The position numbers were made by a program, and so were the translations under genes. 64,000 nucleotides of DNA from Coniella vitis (Eukaryota > Ascomycota > Sordariomycetes > Diaporthales > Schizoparmaceae). The notes under the pieces were generated by a model, which saw nothing but the letters and a program-made list of their open reading frames with translations, ran no database searches and was not told where the DNA came from. The DNA lies in NCBI GenBank assembly GCA_011317545.1, contig WUJK01000009.1, forward strand, positions 2,232,001 through 2,296,000. Reading direction: 5' to 3'. Shown here one piece after another: positions 46,641-58,520 of this stretch; position 1 is the stretch's first letter, and each line of letters opens with the position of its first letter.

Positions 46641-48960
46641 TACCCTCTTAGAAAACGGAAAATAGCTTCACTTATTAGCCCTTTAAATGCCAAGGATCGG
46701 GCATTGCTAAGGTAGAAATTCATCCACGCAGCCTGCAGTTTTCTATTCGCACTATTAAGTTTTAATATACTATTATTAGCACTAGTGAGATATACCGGAG
46801 CCTCAATTGAGACGGTAAGCTCAAAAGGCATGAAAATAGTAAGGCTACATATCAGACGATAATGGCGCATGATCATCCGGACCGTCTCAAACATAGGCCG
46901 AAGTCATACAGCGTACACGCGACTGAATCAACGATACAGGTCTTCGAGCATTAACCGAATTTAAAAATCCATCCCACTACCATCTGATTCTCTTCAAACA
47001 CTAGACATCCAGCAGCCATCAAGCTCGTACCTCCTCCGACTTTGGATTTATTACTTCAAAAGCCCGGAGCTATGCTCATCCACAATTCGTTACATACCAT
47101 AATACGTCTTAATAGCGCTTAGGCAATAATACACCTTCATAATAAAATACTGGCTTTTAGTTATCGGCCTGCTCCTACACGCCTTTATGGCGTCCAGTCT
47201 GCCCATCTGCTCCGATATCCACTCTCCAGCCCTTATCATCAGGGCCAACAATAACGACGCCAATACCAACGCAAATAAGAAAGCGAGCAGCAAAACAAAT
47301 ACAGAAACAGGGGTTAGCGGTAGTACCAATAGCAATACTAGTACCAAGACCAGCGGGAATACCAAAGCCAACGGGAACGACGCCGACGCCAACAGCAACG
47401 CAAAGGCGACTGGGGCTAGTGCCAGTCAGAAGTCGGCAGTAACGGACGCAGCAAGTACTTTCGCCTCGGATATAGCGACAGTTTCCTCTTCTCTAAACGC
47501 CAGTAAGTATAATATCCCCGATACAATTACTCCCGGAGCGAGCATATTGCTAACGAGTGCTCAACAGTCGGAACAACAACAGACAAGAAACAGATCCAAG
47601 CACTAGCAAAGAAGGCATTTATTGCTGAGAAGGATAAAGACTCCCACCGAGCCGTCCTTAACTCTGCTTCAGATAGTAGTACTAAATCTGCAAACCAAAA
47701 GATTATAAATAACACTCCAATTATGCTAAATAGACTCCAATCCATTATAAACAACCCATCCCCAGCAAACACGATAAATTCTCTTCATAAAATTGAATCT
47801 GCGAGATACGCCGAAGCTATAATCTCCGATTCTTTCCTTCGAGCATTATTATAATCCAGTCGCTAAAAGTAGAACGCCTATAGAAACGCAAATATTTTGC
47901 CCAGTATCACGCAATTATCCAACAGTGCCTTTCAGCAGGTAGGGGTAAATCAACAGGCCAAGCAGTTTCAAGCAACCACTGGCACGCAAAGGCTGCAGCA
48001 GCTGCAAGCATCCAGTTCAACAAACGGACATTCCAAAAGATAACAACTGGGATTTAAAGTTTCTCCTGGAAGTATAGAATATCCGCATTGCAGCACTGGT
48101 CCAATTGAATTTCTTTTCTAGTGCGAAGACGTACATAAATAATCAACTGCATACATTTCATCTTCAGCCGTGTTACTATATTCGCCTAAATCCCTCCCAA
48201 ATTGTAGATACTTCCTAGCCCTTAAGAGCTATCCTTCCATTATATATAACTAAATATATGGAGGCGGTATTCTCATATACGATACTTCTGGTCAATATCC
48301 CAATATAGTCCATAGAGGGACAGGTACGGTACTGTAAGGCATATTCAAACTAGAGGCTTATAGCCATCGCTGATTAACTGGACCTTTATAGCTAACTTAA
48401 AATCTAATAACCTATAATAGTTATATCTTATCCTAACAGACCACAGATCCTACCCGGGTAACCGTTAGACGATAATTCCATATCAGGCTATAAATAGATA
48501 CACAGTTCCCAGGGCATATCGCATATACAAGCCGCTAACTTCATAAAAGCTATTATTACGGGACCATGCGTTTAGAAATAGCGGTGACTTAAAACTCACG
48601 CAAAACTGTTTCGTTTCAGTCTATTACATCCAGTACCGGCGAGTCCGGTATAAATAAGATAGCTGGACTACACTCCACATTTCTAAGATATTCATAGGCT
48701 TACACGATACATTGGGAATATCGCTAAGAAACCTACCTACGTCCACACCTGCTTCCAAACACGGGCCATTTCAGCCCGAGAAAGAACTAGCACCATAAAC
48801 TAGGGATTATACTAGTACTGGATATAGCAGGTGAGTAGCTCGACTAGAAATATTTCCAAGCTTTTAGCATCCCCAGTAGCGACAATAGCCTCCCAGGGAC
48901 TACAAACTTTCCGATAACCGAGCTTTCTCGGTACCATTAACCCTGGATATACGCGCGATA
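46640..48960. other. Less AT-rich island between retroelements
   Basis: About 2.3 kb with more GC and more CA/TG than its flanks, so it looks like old host sequence trapped between insertions. It carries one broken gene (see the pseudogene entry). The rest, about 48060-48960, shows no coding signal I can support. Confidence 0.5.
47139..48043 (+). pseudogene. Broken gene for a small secreted protein of a common fungal family
   Basis: Three pieces in different frames. 47187-47606 is open, with an upstream in-frame hydrophobic stretch (WLLVIGLLLHAF) beginning at about 47139, where ATA stands in place of a start. It carries an Asn/Ala/Ser/Thr-rich repeat followed by AASTFASDIATVSSSLNA. The frame shifts at about 47580; 47580-47850 continues the family pattern with KKAFIAEKDKDSHRAVL and NNTPIMLNRLQSIINNPS. 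A third frame at 47882-48043 has RNANILPSITQLSNSAF. These blocks match, in order, a secreted-protein family I recall from many ascomycetes without a named function. Lost start, two frameshifts and stops mean it is dead. Frames within the pieces are well kept, so it is younger or less mutated than the neighbouring elements. Confidence 0.6.
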
Positions 48961-50962
48961 GCTGCATCCTTAACCTACAGCTTAACCGATTTAAGACTTT
49001 AGTCGGTCGGTCGTATACTAATTATTATTATTAAGTATTTAGAGTAAATCGCATTAAAAGGTATATATATTTATATAGAGATTCTAATATAATAGAAATT
49101 ATATAAAGCGGTATTTTTATTATTTTCTTTTATCTTATCGTTTCGAAAAGCTTTATATATTTATATAAGAGTTTCGATATAATAGAGGCTATAAAAAGAG
49201 ATATTTTTATTATTTCTTTTCCGTTATTATATTATTAAAATCAATATTCGCTTAGTAAATATATACGCTATTAATTACAAATAAGGTATATAGAAAGAAG
49301 CTATTAAAATAAGAAGCAGTATTAGGAGGTTAGTTATTGCAAGGTGATAAATTATAATATAGACGACGAGTTCTTAGCATAAAAGCAGCTATATCGTATA
49401 GAAGACGCTATAATAATAGTATTCGTTAATAGAAACTAGACCTAAAGACAGATCCTATTTCTATTAACTAGTTTCCGAAGCTTCCGACGATTCTTTATAT
49501 CTTTAAGATTCTATAGCTGCCTGCCGAGAGCTGCCGATAGGCCCCTATTCTAAGCCGCAGGGACTACGTTACCGCTACGCTTTCCTACCGTTTAAAGTAG
49601 GATTCTAATAATACCCCTCCCCTTATATAACTTCGTCCTCGAAGTTATTAGATATTAACTTACTAATAGATTATTATTAATAGGTAACTAGCTGCGTTTT
49701 TCTTACGAATAACCTACGTTATCGTATACCTTCCTAGTATCCTATATTCCTGAGTAATCTTTATTTATTTAATAATCGTTCTTAAAATAATCCTAGTTTA
49801 TAAACTTTCTTTTATCCTAGGATACTTATTCGCTATATTATCTCTACGTTTAAGTATTATATACTTACATATCTTTTATTTCTCTTTAGTATATCGAAAA
49901 CTAATTATTCTCTTTTAAAACCTATAAAGCTTAAAGAACCTTAAAATAGCTTATATTATACCTTATTACTATATCTATTATATAAATAATAAGTTTATAG
50001 CTCTATTATAGCGTTCCTTATACTTCTATTATACTTTTATTATACTTCCAATCTTTATTCTATCATAATAGCTAATAATAGAATAATAGTAAATAACTAT
50101 AGCTATATCTAGTAATTAAATAGGTATACGGGCTATTTAGTAGTTAGTAATAGCTTTAGGCTTACGGCTATAAAAGCCTTTCCTTTAATACTTTCTTTCT
50201 CCTTTACCGTTTTCTTCCTTTAAGTAACCATTTAAGTCTTTTATAAGTTATATCTTTAGTGTTAAGTATATAGTTTCTTTATATTCTTTTTTTAATATTT
50301 TCCTTTAGGTAGGCTAGACTACTTCTATTAATTCGCTGCGTTTTCGCCGAGCTAACGCTACTTTATAGTTTTACATAGTCGAATTATAATAATATCAATT
50401 ATTATTATAACTAATAAGCGCCCTACTCCTAACGATAACTAAAGGTAAATAATTTGCGGCTTTTTTCCTATATATTATATACGTTAATAATATATCTTAG
50501 TAATCCTAATAAACGTATTTATACCGCTAATATTATTGCTTTAGGTGCCGCTATAGCTTCTTCCTCTAATTAAAGCGGCGTTACCGCTACGAATACGCCC
50601 GCTAATACGCCTACTAGTACGCCTACGAATACCCCTACTCCTACTACCTCTACTACTCCTCCCGCTATATATAGCGCCCCCGCTATAGCTTCGGCGGGTA
50701 TATATAACGCGCGTAATTAGGATATTCGGTACCTACGTCGTCGGATAGAAGATAGTTATTATAACTATAAATACTATAACGTTACTTATATACTAACTTA
50801 CGTTATCCTTATATTATCCTTACTAAATTTATACCCTTAGGCAAGGGGTTAGAATAATTATATTATAATACCGGTAAATATACTTATAATCGTATAAGCT
50901 TCTTCTTTTAATACGTTTATATTACGTTTTCTATACTAATTCCCTATTATAGCTTCTTATAA
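48961..50962 (-). mobile_element. 3' part of a second Gypsy-type element (outer element, left piece)
   Basis: Minus strand. At about 49605-49650 the plus strand reads CCCCTCCCCTTATATAACTT, the complement of a polypurine tract following a GAGGACGAAGTTAT-like stretch, as in fungal Gypsy elements just upstream of the 3' LTR. An LTR probably covers about 49010-49605, including an imperfect direct repeat (about 49061-49140 and 49145-49230). It is strongly RIP-altered. The piece ends where copy 2 begins, so it is probably the continuation of the element at 58521-64000. Confidence 0.5.
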
Positions 50963-51416
50963 TAATCCTTGCCTAAATCCCTAATTCTGGAAGTACCTAT
51001 AAGTTATATATTAGGAGGTGGGGAAGTATTACCTTTAAGTCTCCGTACGTTATCGAGCAATATTAAGTATTATAAGTAATTAAGAGGGATTACCCTATTA
51101 TATAAAATAATACTTAGATTTATAACTAAAGACTATAAGGAAAACTATCTAATAGCTAGGAAATCTATCGTCCTTATATCCTTCCGTTATTATACTTATT
51201 AATATATAGCTTATTAATACTTACTAATACTTACTAATATCCTAGTAAGTAATAGTAATCTCTAGTAATCTAATATAGCACTTTAGACCCTAACCCTAAT
51301 TACGCTATTCTATATTCTTATATAAGAGATCCTTATCGGTCCGTTAAGGTTCCGATTTACTAGTATATAGTTATACTAGCCTATTCCTATAACCTATATA
51401 TTTATAGGTTATAATA
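50963..51416 (-). repeat. 3' LTR of copy 2
   Basis: 454 bp, heavily RIP-altered throughout. Confidence 0.72.
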
Positions 51417-52089
51417 TTACCTCCCTTCTATTAGTCTTTATCCCTAAAGACTTATAGTATTTCCGTAAGTAGTCCTGCCTAATATTCTTACTTCGGATTA
51501 TACCTTCCTGATTCGTTATATCTTCTAGAATCGTAAAATCGTATACTATAAATCCGTCCTTATCCTTATCTAAGAAGCGTACTACTACCTTAAATCGTTT
51601 TATATATATCGAAACTTAAGGTTACGAGGTTATACCTTACTTATTATACCTAGAGGAGGGGTTAGTATATAAAATGGTTAATAGTATAAAGAGTTATACG
51701 TAGTATACTAAACGAAATCGCTCTTATAATATATTACGAGTATTAGTATCCTCGTATAAGTAGGTTTTTCTTTTTTCTTTATATTAGTGCTAACCCCTTC
51801 CCTAGTATCTAAGATAAATAATAAATTAATACGCCTGGATAGGCGTAGGTTAGAGGAGGAGGAGCGTAAGCGAGTTGCTAAGGCCGTTTAAACCGTTACT
51901 GCTAAGCAGGCTATATTATCCGTATAAGATCCTTCGTTTAAGGGTACGGACTAGAATATATTAGCGGCGCCTAACGCTATAATTAATTAGTCCGGATTTA
52001 ACTTAGGGAGTCCGAGTATAGGTAGTTCTTAATCCTTAATAAGGGTCTGGTTGTTTCTATAGATAGCTATTATAGTTAAAGATATAAGT

Positions 52090-52162
52090 AGTCTTATAGC
52101 TTAGTAGTTAGAGTTCCTAGTTTCTTATTAGGAGGTCCGGGGTTCGATTCCCTATAGTGCCT
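52090..52162 (+). other. tRNA-Arg(UCU)-like sequence inside copy 2, antisense to the element
   Basis: D-arm TAGCTTAGTAGTTAGAG, anticodon arm CCTAG-TTTCTTA-TTAGG (anticodon TCT), variable loop AGGTC, T-arm CGGGG-TTCGATT-CCCTA. The acceptor strands do not pair. It is better preserved than the copy at 44664-44736. Confidence 0.6.
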
Positions 52163-55100
52163 TTTCTATATAAGGATATAATAACTTTCTGTTTTTCGTA
52201 TTCTTTAATTAGATCTTTATAGATATTCTTTAAGGGTTTTTAAGTATTTTCTAAGTTATTATATCCTTTCTGTTTAATAAGGTATTATTTTCCGCGTCCG
52301 CGTTTATATAAATCGAGAATCTATTTAACTTTATATTATGCTTATTCTAGTTCGATAATATCTATATCGTACGAGAGTTCTGCGTCTACTAATGCTAGTT
52401 CTAGGAGTAAAATATAGAAGACCGGGTATAGGCGTATATATAGGATTTCCAATTTATAGTTAACTAGTAAAATCTATTATATAATTTTATAAGGTCCGAG
52501 TTTTTTATAATTAAGTTTATCGTTAAGTTTAATAGTTTTAATATTTTTATAATTAAGGTAGATTTTATCTCCCTTTTATAAGATTAGTCCCTTAATCCTT
52601 TTCTAATTAGCGTATTTTATTATCTATTCTTTAACGTCCTAAAGTATATATTAAGCATCTTCGTACGATTATTTAATTCTCTTAGCGTATTAATCTGCTA
52701 TTTCTACGTTTCCGCCTAATAGTATTTCGTAGTATACCGTAGGGTTATATCCGTAGAGTAGGAAGAATAGTAATTTTCCTATACTCGTTATATCTATACT
52801 ATTATAAGCGAATTACGCGGTTAGTAAAAGTTCGACCTAATTATCTTATTTATAGTTAATATAATATCGTAGATATTATTCTATAATCTAGTTAATATAT
52901 TCTATTTATCCGTCTATCTAAGTATAAAATACTATAGATATACGTTATATTATTCCGAGGTATTAAGTAAGTAAGATCTAGAATTTTAATATAAATTTTC
53001 TATCTCTATCTAATATAATTTCCTAAGGTATTCCGTAGTTAGCGATAATAATATAGAGAAATATATATATAAGCTCCTCTATAATACTACTTTCTTTATA
53101 TAATAAGAAGTATATATACTTACTTAGTTTATAAACTACTACTAAGATACTATCTTATTATACCTAAGTTAAGGGTTCTTATAAAAGGGGTAGTTTAGTA
53201 ATAAAGTTTAGATTAATAGATAACTAAATAGTTATAAGTATTAGTAGAGGTTATAATAGTCCGTAAGGTTTATATTATTCTATTTTATTCCGTTTATATA
53301 TATCGTAATTATTAACGATATCCGTAACTCGTTTCTTAAGGTTTAATAGGTTCTAATAATATTAGATCCTTTTATAGGTTACTCTAATTCCTTAGTATCT
53401 ATATACTAGTATACTATAGATACTTCTAATATAATCGTTTTATTCCGATATTATTATACTATCGAGGTTAAGTATTTCTCCTTCGATATATAAGGTTATA
53501 TTAAATTCCTTAATAATAGATAGTATAATAAGGTTACCTTCCGAATCTTCCCTAAAGATTATTATAATATCCTAATCTTTACTATTATTATCCTTATAAT
53601 CTAACCGTCTACTAAGAGTATCTATTCGTTCGTTTTCTTTACCTTTATAGTAGATAATCTTAAAGTCGAATTCTAATAGAAATTCGTATTATCTAACTTA
53701 TCGTTTATTAAGCTGCTTTATTAAGGTAAATACCTAAAGGTTTTTATAATCCGTATATATAAGAATTTATTATTTCGCGCCGATAAGATAGTATTATTAT
53801 TCCCTAAAGGATTCTATTATTATTATAAGTTCCTAATCGGGTATTCCGTAGTTAAGTTCTAATCTATTTAACTTCTTACTAAAGTTACTAATTATCTATA
53901 ATTATCCTTTATTATCTTATTATCCGAGTTATCTACCGAATATATAATCTAATATATTTATCTCGATTTCGAAAACTTTATTTTAATTTACTTCGATTAG
54001 GATTAGTTCTAATATAATTATATCCTTAATTATACTAAAGGCTTCCTATACCTATTTATTCTAATTAAAGGTAATATCCTTTTTCGTAAGTTTTATAAAT
54101 AATATTATAATATTATTATAATTCTTAATAAAATAATAGTAGAAGTTAGTATAGTTTAAGAAGGCTTTAATATCCTTAATATTCTAAGGTATAAGCTAAT
54201 CCCTAACTATTTATACTTTATCTTTCTATATTTATATATACCTTAGTATAATAATATATCCGAGGTAGTTAATTTCTTAAGTATTCTAGTTATATTTAGT
54301 AGGTTCTATTAAAATCTTATTATCTTAGAGGATTTATAGGATTATTATAATATACTTCTAGTATTCTTCGAATATCTTTAAGTAAATAAGGATATTATCT
54401 AGGTAAGCGATTATAAAATAATCGAGGTATTTATATAAGATAAAGTTTATTATTTCCTAGAATAATATAAGGGCGTTAGTAAATCCGAATAATATAATAA
54501 GATATTCGAAATATCTATAGTATATTCTAAACGCTATTTTCTATTCGTCTCCGGGTTTAATATAAATATATATATATCCTTCCTTAAGATCGAAGGCTAT
54601 AAATTATTAAGCTCCTCTAAATCTATCTCTAAGTTCTTTAAAGAGAGGTAAGGGGTACTGATTCTTAATTATAATATCGTTAAGTTACCGATAATTAATA
54701 TATAATTATAATTTACTATTTTTCTTTAGTATAAATAGGATTAGGTATCCTATTAGTAAAGATAAGGGTCTAATATAGCCTTTCTTAAGATTTTCGTCGA
54801 TATATTCTCTAAGGGCTTTAAGTTTATCCTTATCTAATCCGTAGATAGGAAAGAACTTTAATTATTCTCCTTCTTTAAGTAGGATCTTATAGTTATATAG
54901 GCTATACTCTAATAAACCGTTATCGAATTTTCCTTAAAATAGTTTTATAAACTTCCGATACTCTTCTAATATACCGGAAAGGTCTCTAAATATATCTTCG
55001 TCCTATATAATTACTATTATAAGGAGATATCGTTATATATACTTAATTCCTTTTTAAACTTATCGCGATAATATATCCTATTATCTATAGAATCCTATTA

Positions 55101-58040
55101 TATTATATCCTAATCTACCGTATCCCTTTTTCTATTAGATACTAACTATCGCTAGATCCTTCTCTATAAGCTATCGAGGTTTATTATATCCTAGGATAGC
55201 TATCGTTTTAGCTCTTCTCGATTTAGAGGTATATATAAATTCGTTTAAGCCCCTATTATCTAGGTATTACTTAATAACTAAATCCGATCTTATACCTTTA
55301 ATTATAACCGCTTCTTAGGTATCCGCTTTATCCTAGAAAATATAGCTATTAGTCTAATCGATTCGAGGATTTTCCTTTCTTAATTATAATATACCTAAAA
55401 TTAGCTTATATTATACGGTATCTATAATATCGAAGTTTATTAGTATTATATATCCGTAGATTATAACTAGTAATTAATTAGATTTTATATTAATAATACC
55501 TTAGCTATAAGCGATTTCTATACCTTCTATAATACTAAGTTTATAGGGTTTTATCTTCTTCTTCTAAGGTATCCGTTCTCTATTAATAATATTTAAGGAT
55601 ATAAAATTTCCTTATACTCCGCTATTTAGGAATACTATATAATATTTATCGTTAATTTATACTACGATTTTTAAATATTTATATATCGAGCTATCTATTA
55701 TATAGAGGGATTTTATTATAAATCCTAATCCCTTATTATCCCTTATAAGCGATCCTTACCTTTTAGGTTCTACTATTCTTATTATACTCTAAGGACTATT
55801 ATCTATATTAGGTTCTTAGCTTATTATATTCCGTATTATATATATATTACAGCCTATTACTATAGGTATACTTAGTTTTCTTCTTTTATATAGGGAGTTT
55901 ATACTCTAGGCTAATTATCTTTAAGGTTATAATAAGTATACGCTTTATCCGCTAGGTATTCTATATAATCGGCGCGCTTATAGAAGCTATAGTATATAGG
56001 TTCTATATATACGAGCTTTATAAGCTTTTCCCTTTATTTCTATTTACGTATTTTATACTAATCGAGCGCCTTTTCTTATATATAAGGTATATATTAGGGT
56101 GTTATATATTAGTATTATTTTACTTATCGCGTAGTATATTCGTAGGGCGTATTATATATAAGGCTAATACTAGCGTAATTTCCCCTTATTCCGAGTACTT
56201 TATAATAATTACTATTATTATCGTTATAGGCGATAATATTATATCCTATCTTACGTATAAGGAACTATTCGTTAGTTACCTTATATTTAAAGTATTATCT
56301 ATAATTATATATAATATAGGTAAACTATATAATCTAATAATACTTTTCGTAAAGATAATTAATTTACGCGTTTTCCTATACTAGGGGGGTTTTATCTTAA
56401 TAGGTTATTATTCGGAATAATTCTCTAAGTATAATGCTATAGATAAGGTAGTATATATCTCTTTTATCGATATCTTTATCCGTAGAGCTTTCTAATTCTA
56501 AGCTTATTCCTTCGCTAATAGCTTAAGCGCTAGTATCCTAATTAATATAGAGCGTTTCCTATTATTTTATAATTTCCGTAATATTACTCTATAAAATATC
56601 CGTTTTATTAGGTAGTTTATACCCTTCTATATTATACTAATACGGGTATTCCTTAATAAGCTAGGCTTATTATTCTATTACTAGTCTTTTAAATAGATTA
56701 TTATCCGTTAGGAGAGGCGTCCTCTAGGTAACTATAATTTATTATTCCTTATAAGGTTTCTAAGGGAATTATCCTAAGCCTTACTTTACCGAGAGGTATA
56801 TTATATAATTATACTTATAATAGAAGGTTTAGTTAAGGAGTCTATAATTAGAGTTATCCGATATTTACTCTAGAAGCTAGTTTTAGCTAAGAGTAGAGTT
56901 TATAATCTTACGTATTATAATATTAGCTTATTATCCTTCGGGGACTTTCTTAAATTCTCTAGGTTTTTTAGGTTATCGGTATTCTCGTATAAAGTAGCTT
57001 ATATTACTATAGTTAAAGTATTCCTTACTTATAGGTTTATACTAAGCTATATCGAGCTCTATAGGTTCTATATATATAATACCGCTAACTACTATACCTT
57101 ATTACTAAAAGCTACGGTTAATTATCTATTAAATCCGCTATCCTATATTAGTATAATTCCTCTATATAATATAGCTTCCTCCTTTCTTACTTTTCTCTAT
57201 ATATTCTTTATAAAGACGGTTATCGATACGGATAATATTATTACTAAATAATATAAAGTCTTTAGGCTAATCCTATTTAGAGATTTTATCCTTAACCTTA
57301 TCCTTAAGTCCTTTATAATAATATTCTATAAGGTTCTTATCTTCCTAAGGGAAGCGTATTAAGAGTTACTTAAAGCGGACCGTATAAGCTAAAATAGATT
57401 TATTCTACTTAAGTTTTATAAGTTATTATACTATAGTTTATTCTTTATTAGGATTACTAAATATTTCCTTAAGGATATATTCGAATCCTACGAATAAATC
57501 GAATATATTCTTAGTAATCGGCTTACGTTAATCGAGGTTACCTAGGTATTTAATATAGTTTTAAAGTAAGGGTTTATACTAGATAAATATATCCTTTTCG
57601 AGTTATATACCGGCTAGGATAACTTTATCGGGTTTAATAGTAAATTAAGCTATATTATATAGGAAGTATACCTTATAATAGGTAAGGAACCCTTAAAGCG
57701 TCTTTTAGTTACCGTTATATATAATAGGTTTATCTATCTTATAACCGTTACCGGTATTTTAGATAATAAGCGCTAGGGGTATAGCGGCTATAGCTTAATA
57801 TTATTCGAGCTATTAAGCCTACCTACGGATAATATAATTCTATTACTCCTAATTCTACTAGAGTATACCGAGTTATTAGGTAAGTTCGATTAATTAGTAT
57901 ATTATATCTTCCTAAGTTATAACCTAGCGATATCCTTCTCCTAAGGTAGATAGGGTAAGAGTTTAAGGAGCTATTATTATACTTAATATTACCTAAAAGG
58001 TATATATAGATTATCCTAAATAAGAGTTATAAAAATATAA

Positions 58041-58520
58041 TAATCCTTACCTAAATCCATAATTCTAGAAGTACCTATAAGTTATATATTAATAGGCGGG
58101 GAAGTATTACCTTTAAGTCTTTATATATTATCGAGTAATATTAAGTATTATAAGTAATTAAGAGGGATTACCCTATTATATAAAATAATACTTAGATTTA
58201 TAACTAAACATTATAAGGAAAACTATCTAATAGCTAGGAAATCCATCGTCCTTATATCCTTCCGTTATTCTATATTTAATACCCTATTTAACCCTAGATT
58301 ATCTAGATTATCTCGCAATCTTAATAATCCGGCTCTCCTAGATTATCTAATAATCTTAATAATCTATTCCTGATTAGTTCGTATAACCCTAACCCTAACT
58401 ATATTATCCTATATAACTTGGTTATATAAGAGATCCCTATCGGTCCGTTAAGGTTCCGATTTGCTGGTATATAGTTGCGCTGGCCTGTTCCTGTGACCTG
58501 CATGACCGTGGGTTATAATA
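58041..58520 (-). repeat. 5' LTR of copy 2
   Basis: 480 bp. Its outer end (58440-58520) keeps CA/TG dinucleotides and is almost identical to the outer end of the copy 1 5' LTR. Confidence 0.75.

Larger units (their letters stand above)
50963..58520 (-). mobile_element. Ty3/Gypsy chromovirus-like LTR retrotransposon, RIP-inactivated (copy 2)
   Basis: Minus-strand copy of the element at 38414-46025. The LTRs are 58041-58520 (5') and 50963-51416 (3'), with the complement of the polypurine tract at about 51417-51431. The internal order runs from Gag near 57700 down to the chromodomain-like tail near 52230, mirroring copy 1, including the tRNA-like block. All frames are broken by TAG/TAA. The two copies align by eye along their whole length, but their RIP changes differ in detail, so they were mutated at least partly independently. 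Confidence 0.83.

Noticed and set aside
46613..46894. Minus-strand frame of 93 codons at the edge of the low-AT island
   Set aside because: Its C-terminal part lies in LTR sequence and no family is recognised.
49061..49230. Imperfect direct repeat as a CRISPR-like or satellite array
   Set aside because: Only two units, no spacers, within a decayed LTR.
52090..52162. A functional tRNA-Arg(UCU) gene
   Set aside because: The acceptor arms do not pair, and the same block occurs at the same place in the other element copy; it belongs to the element.
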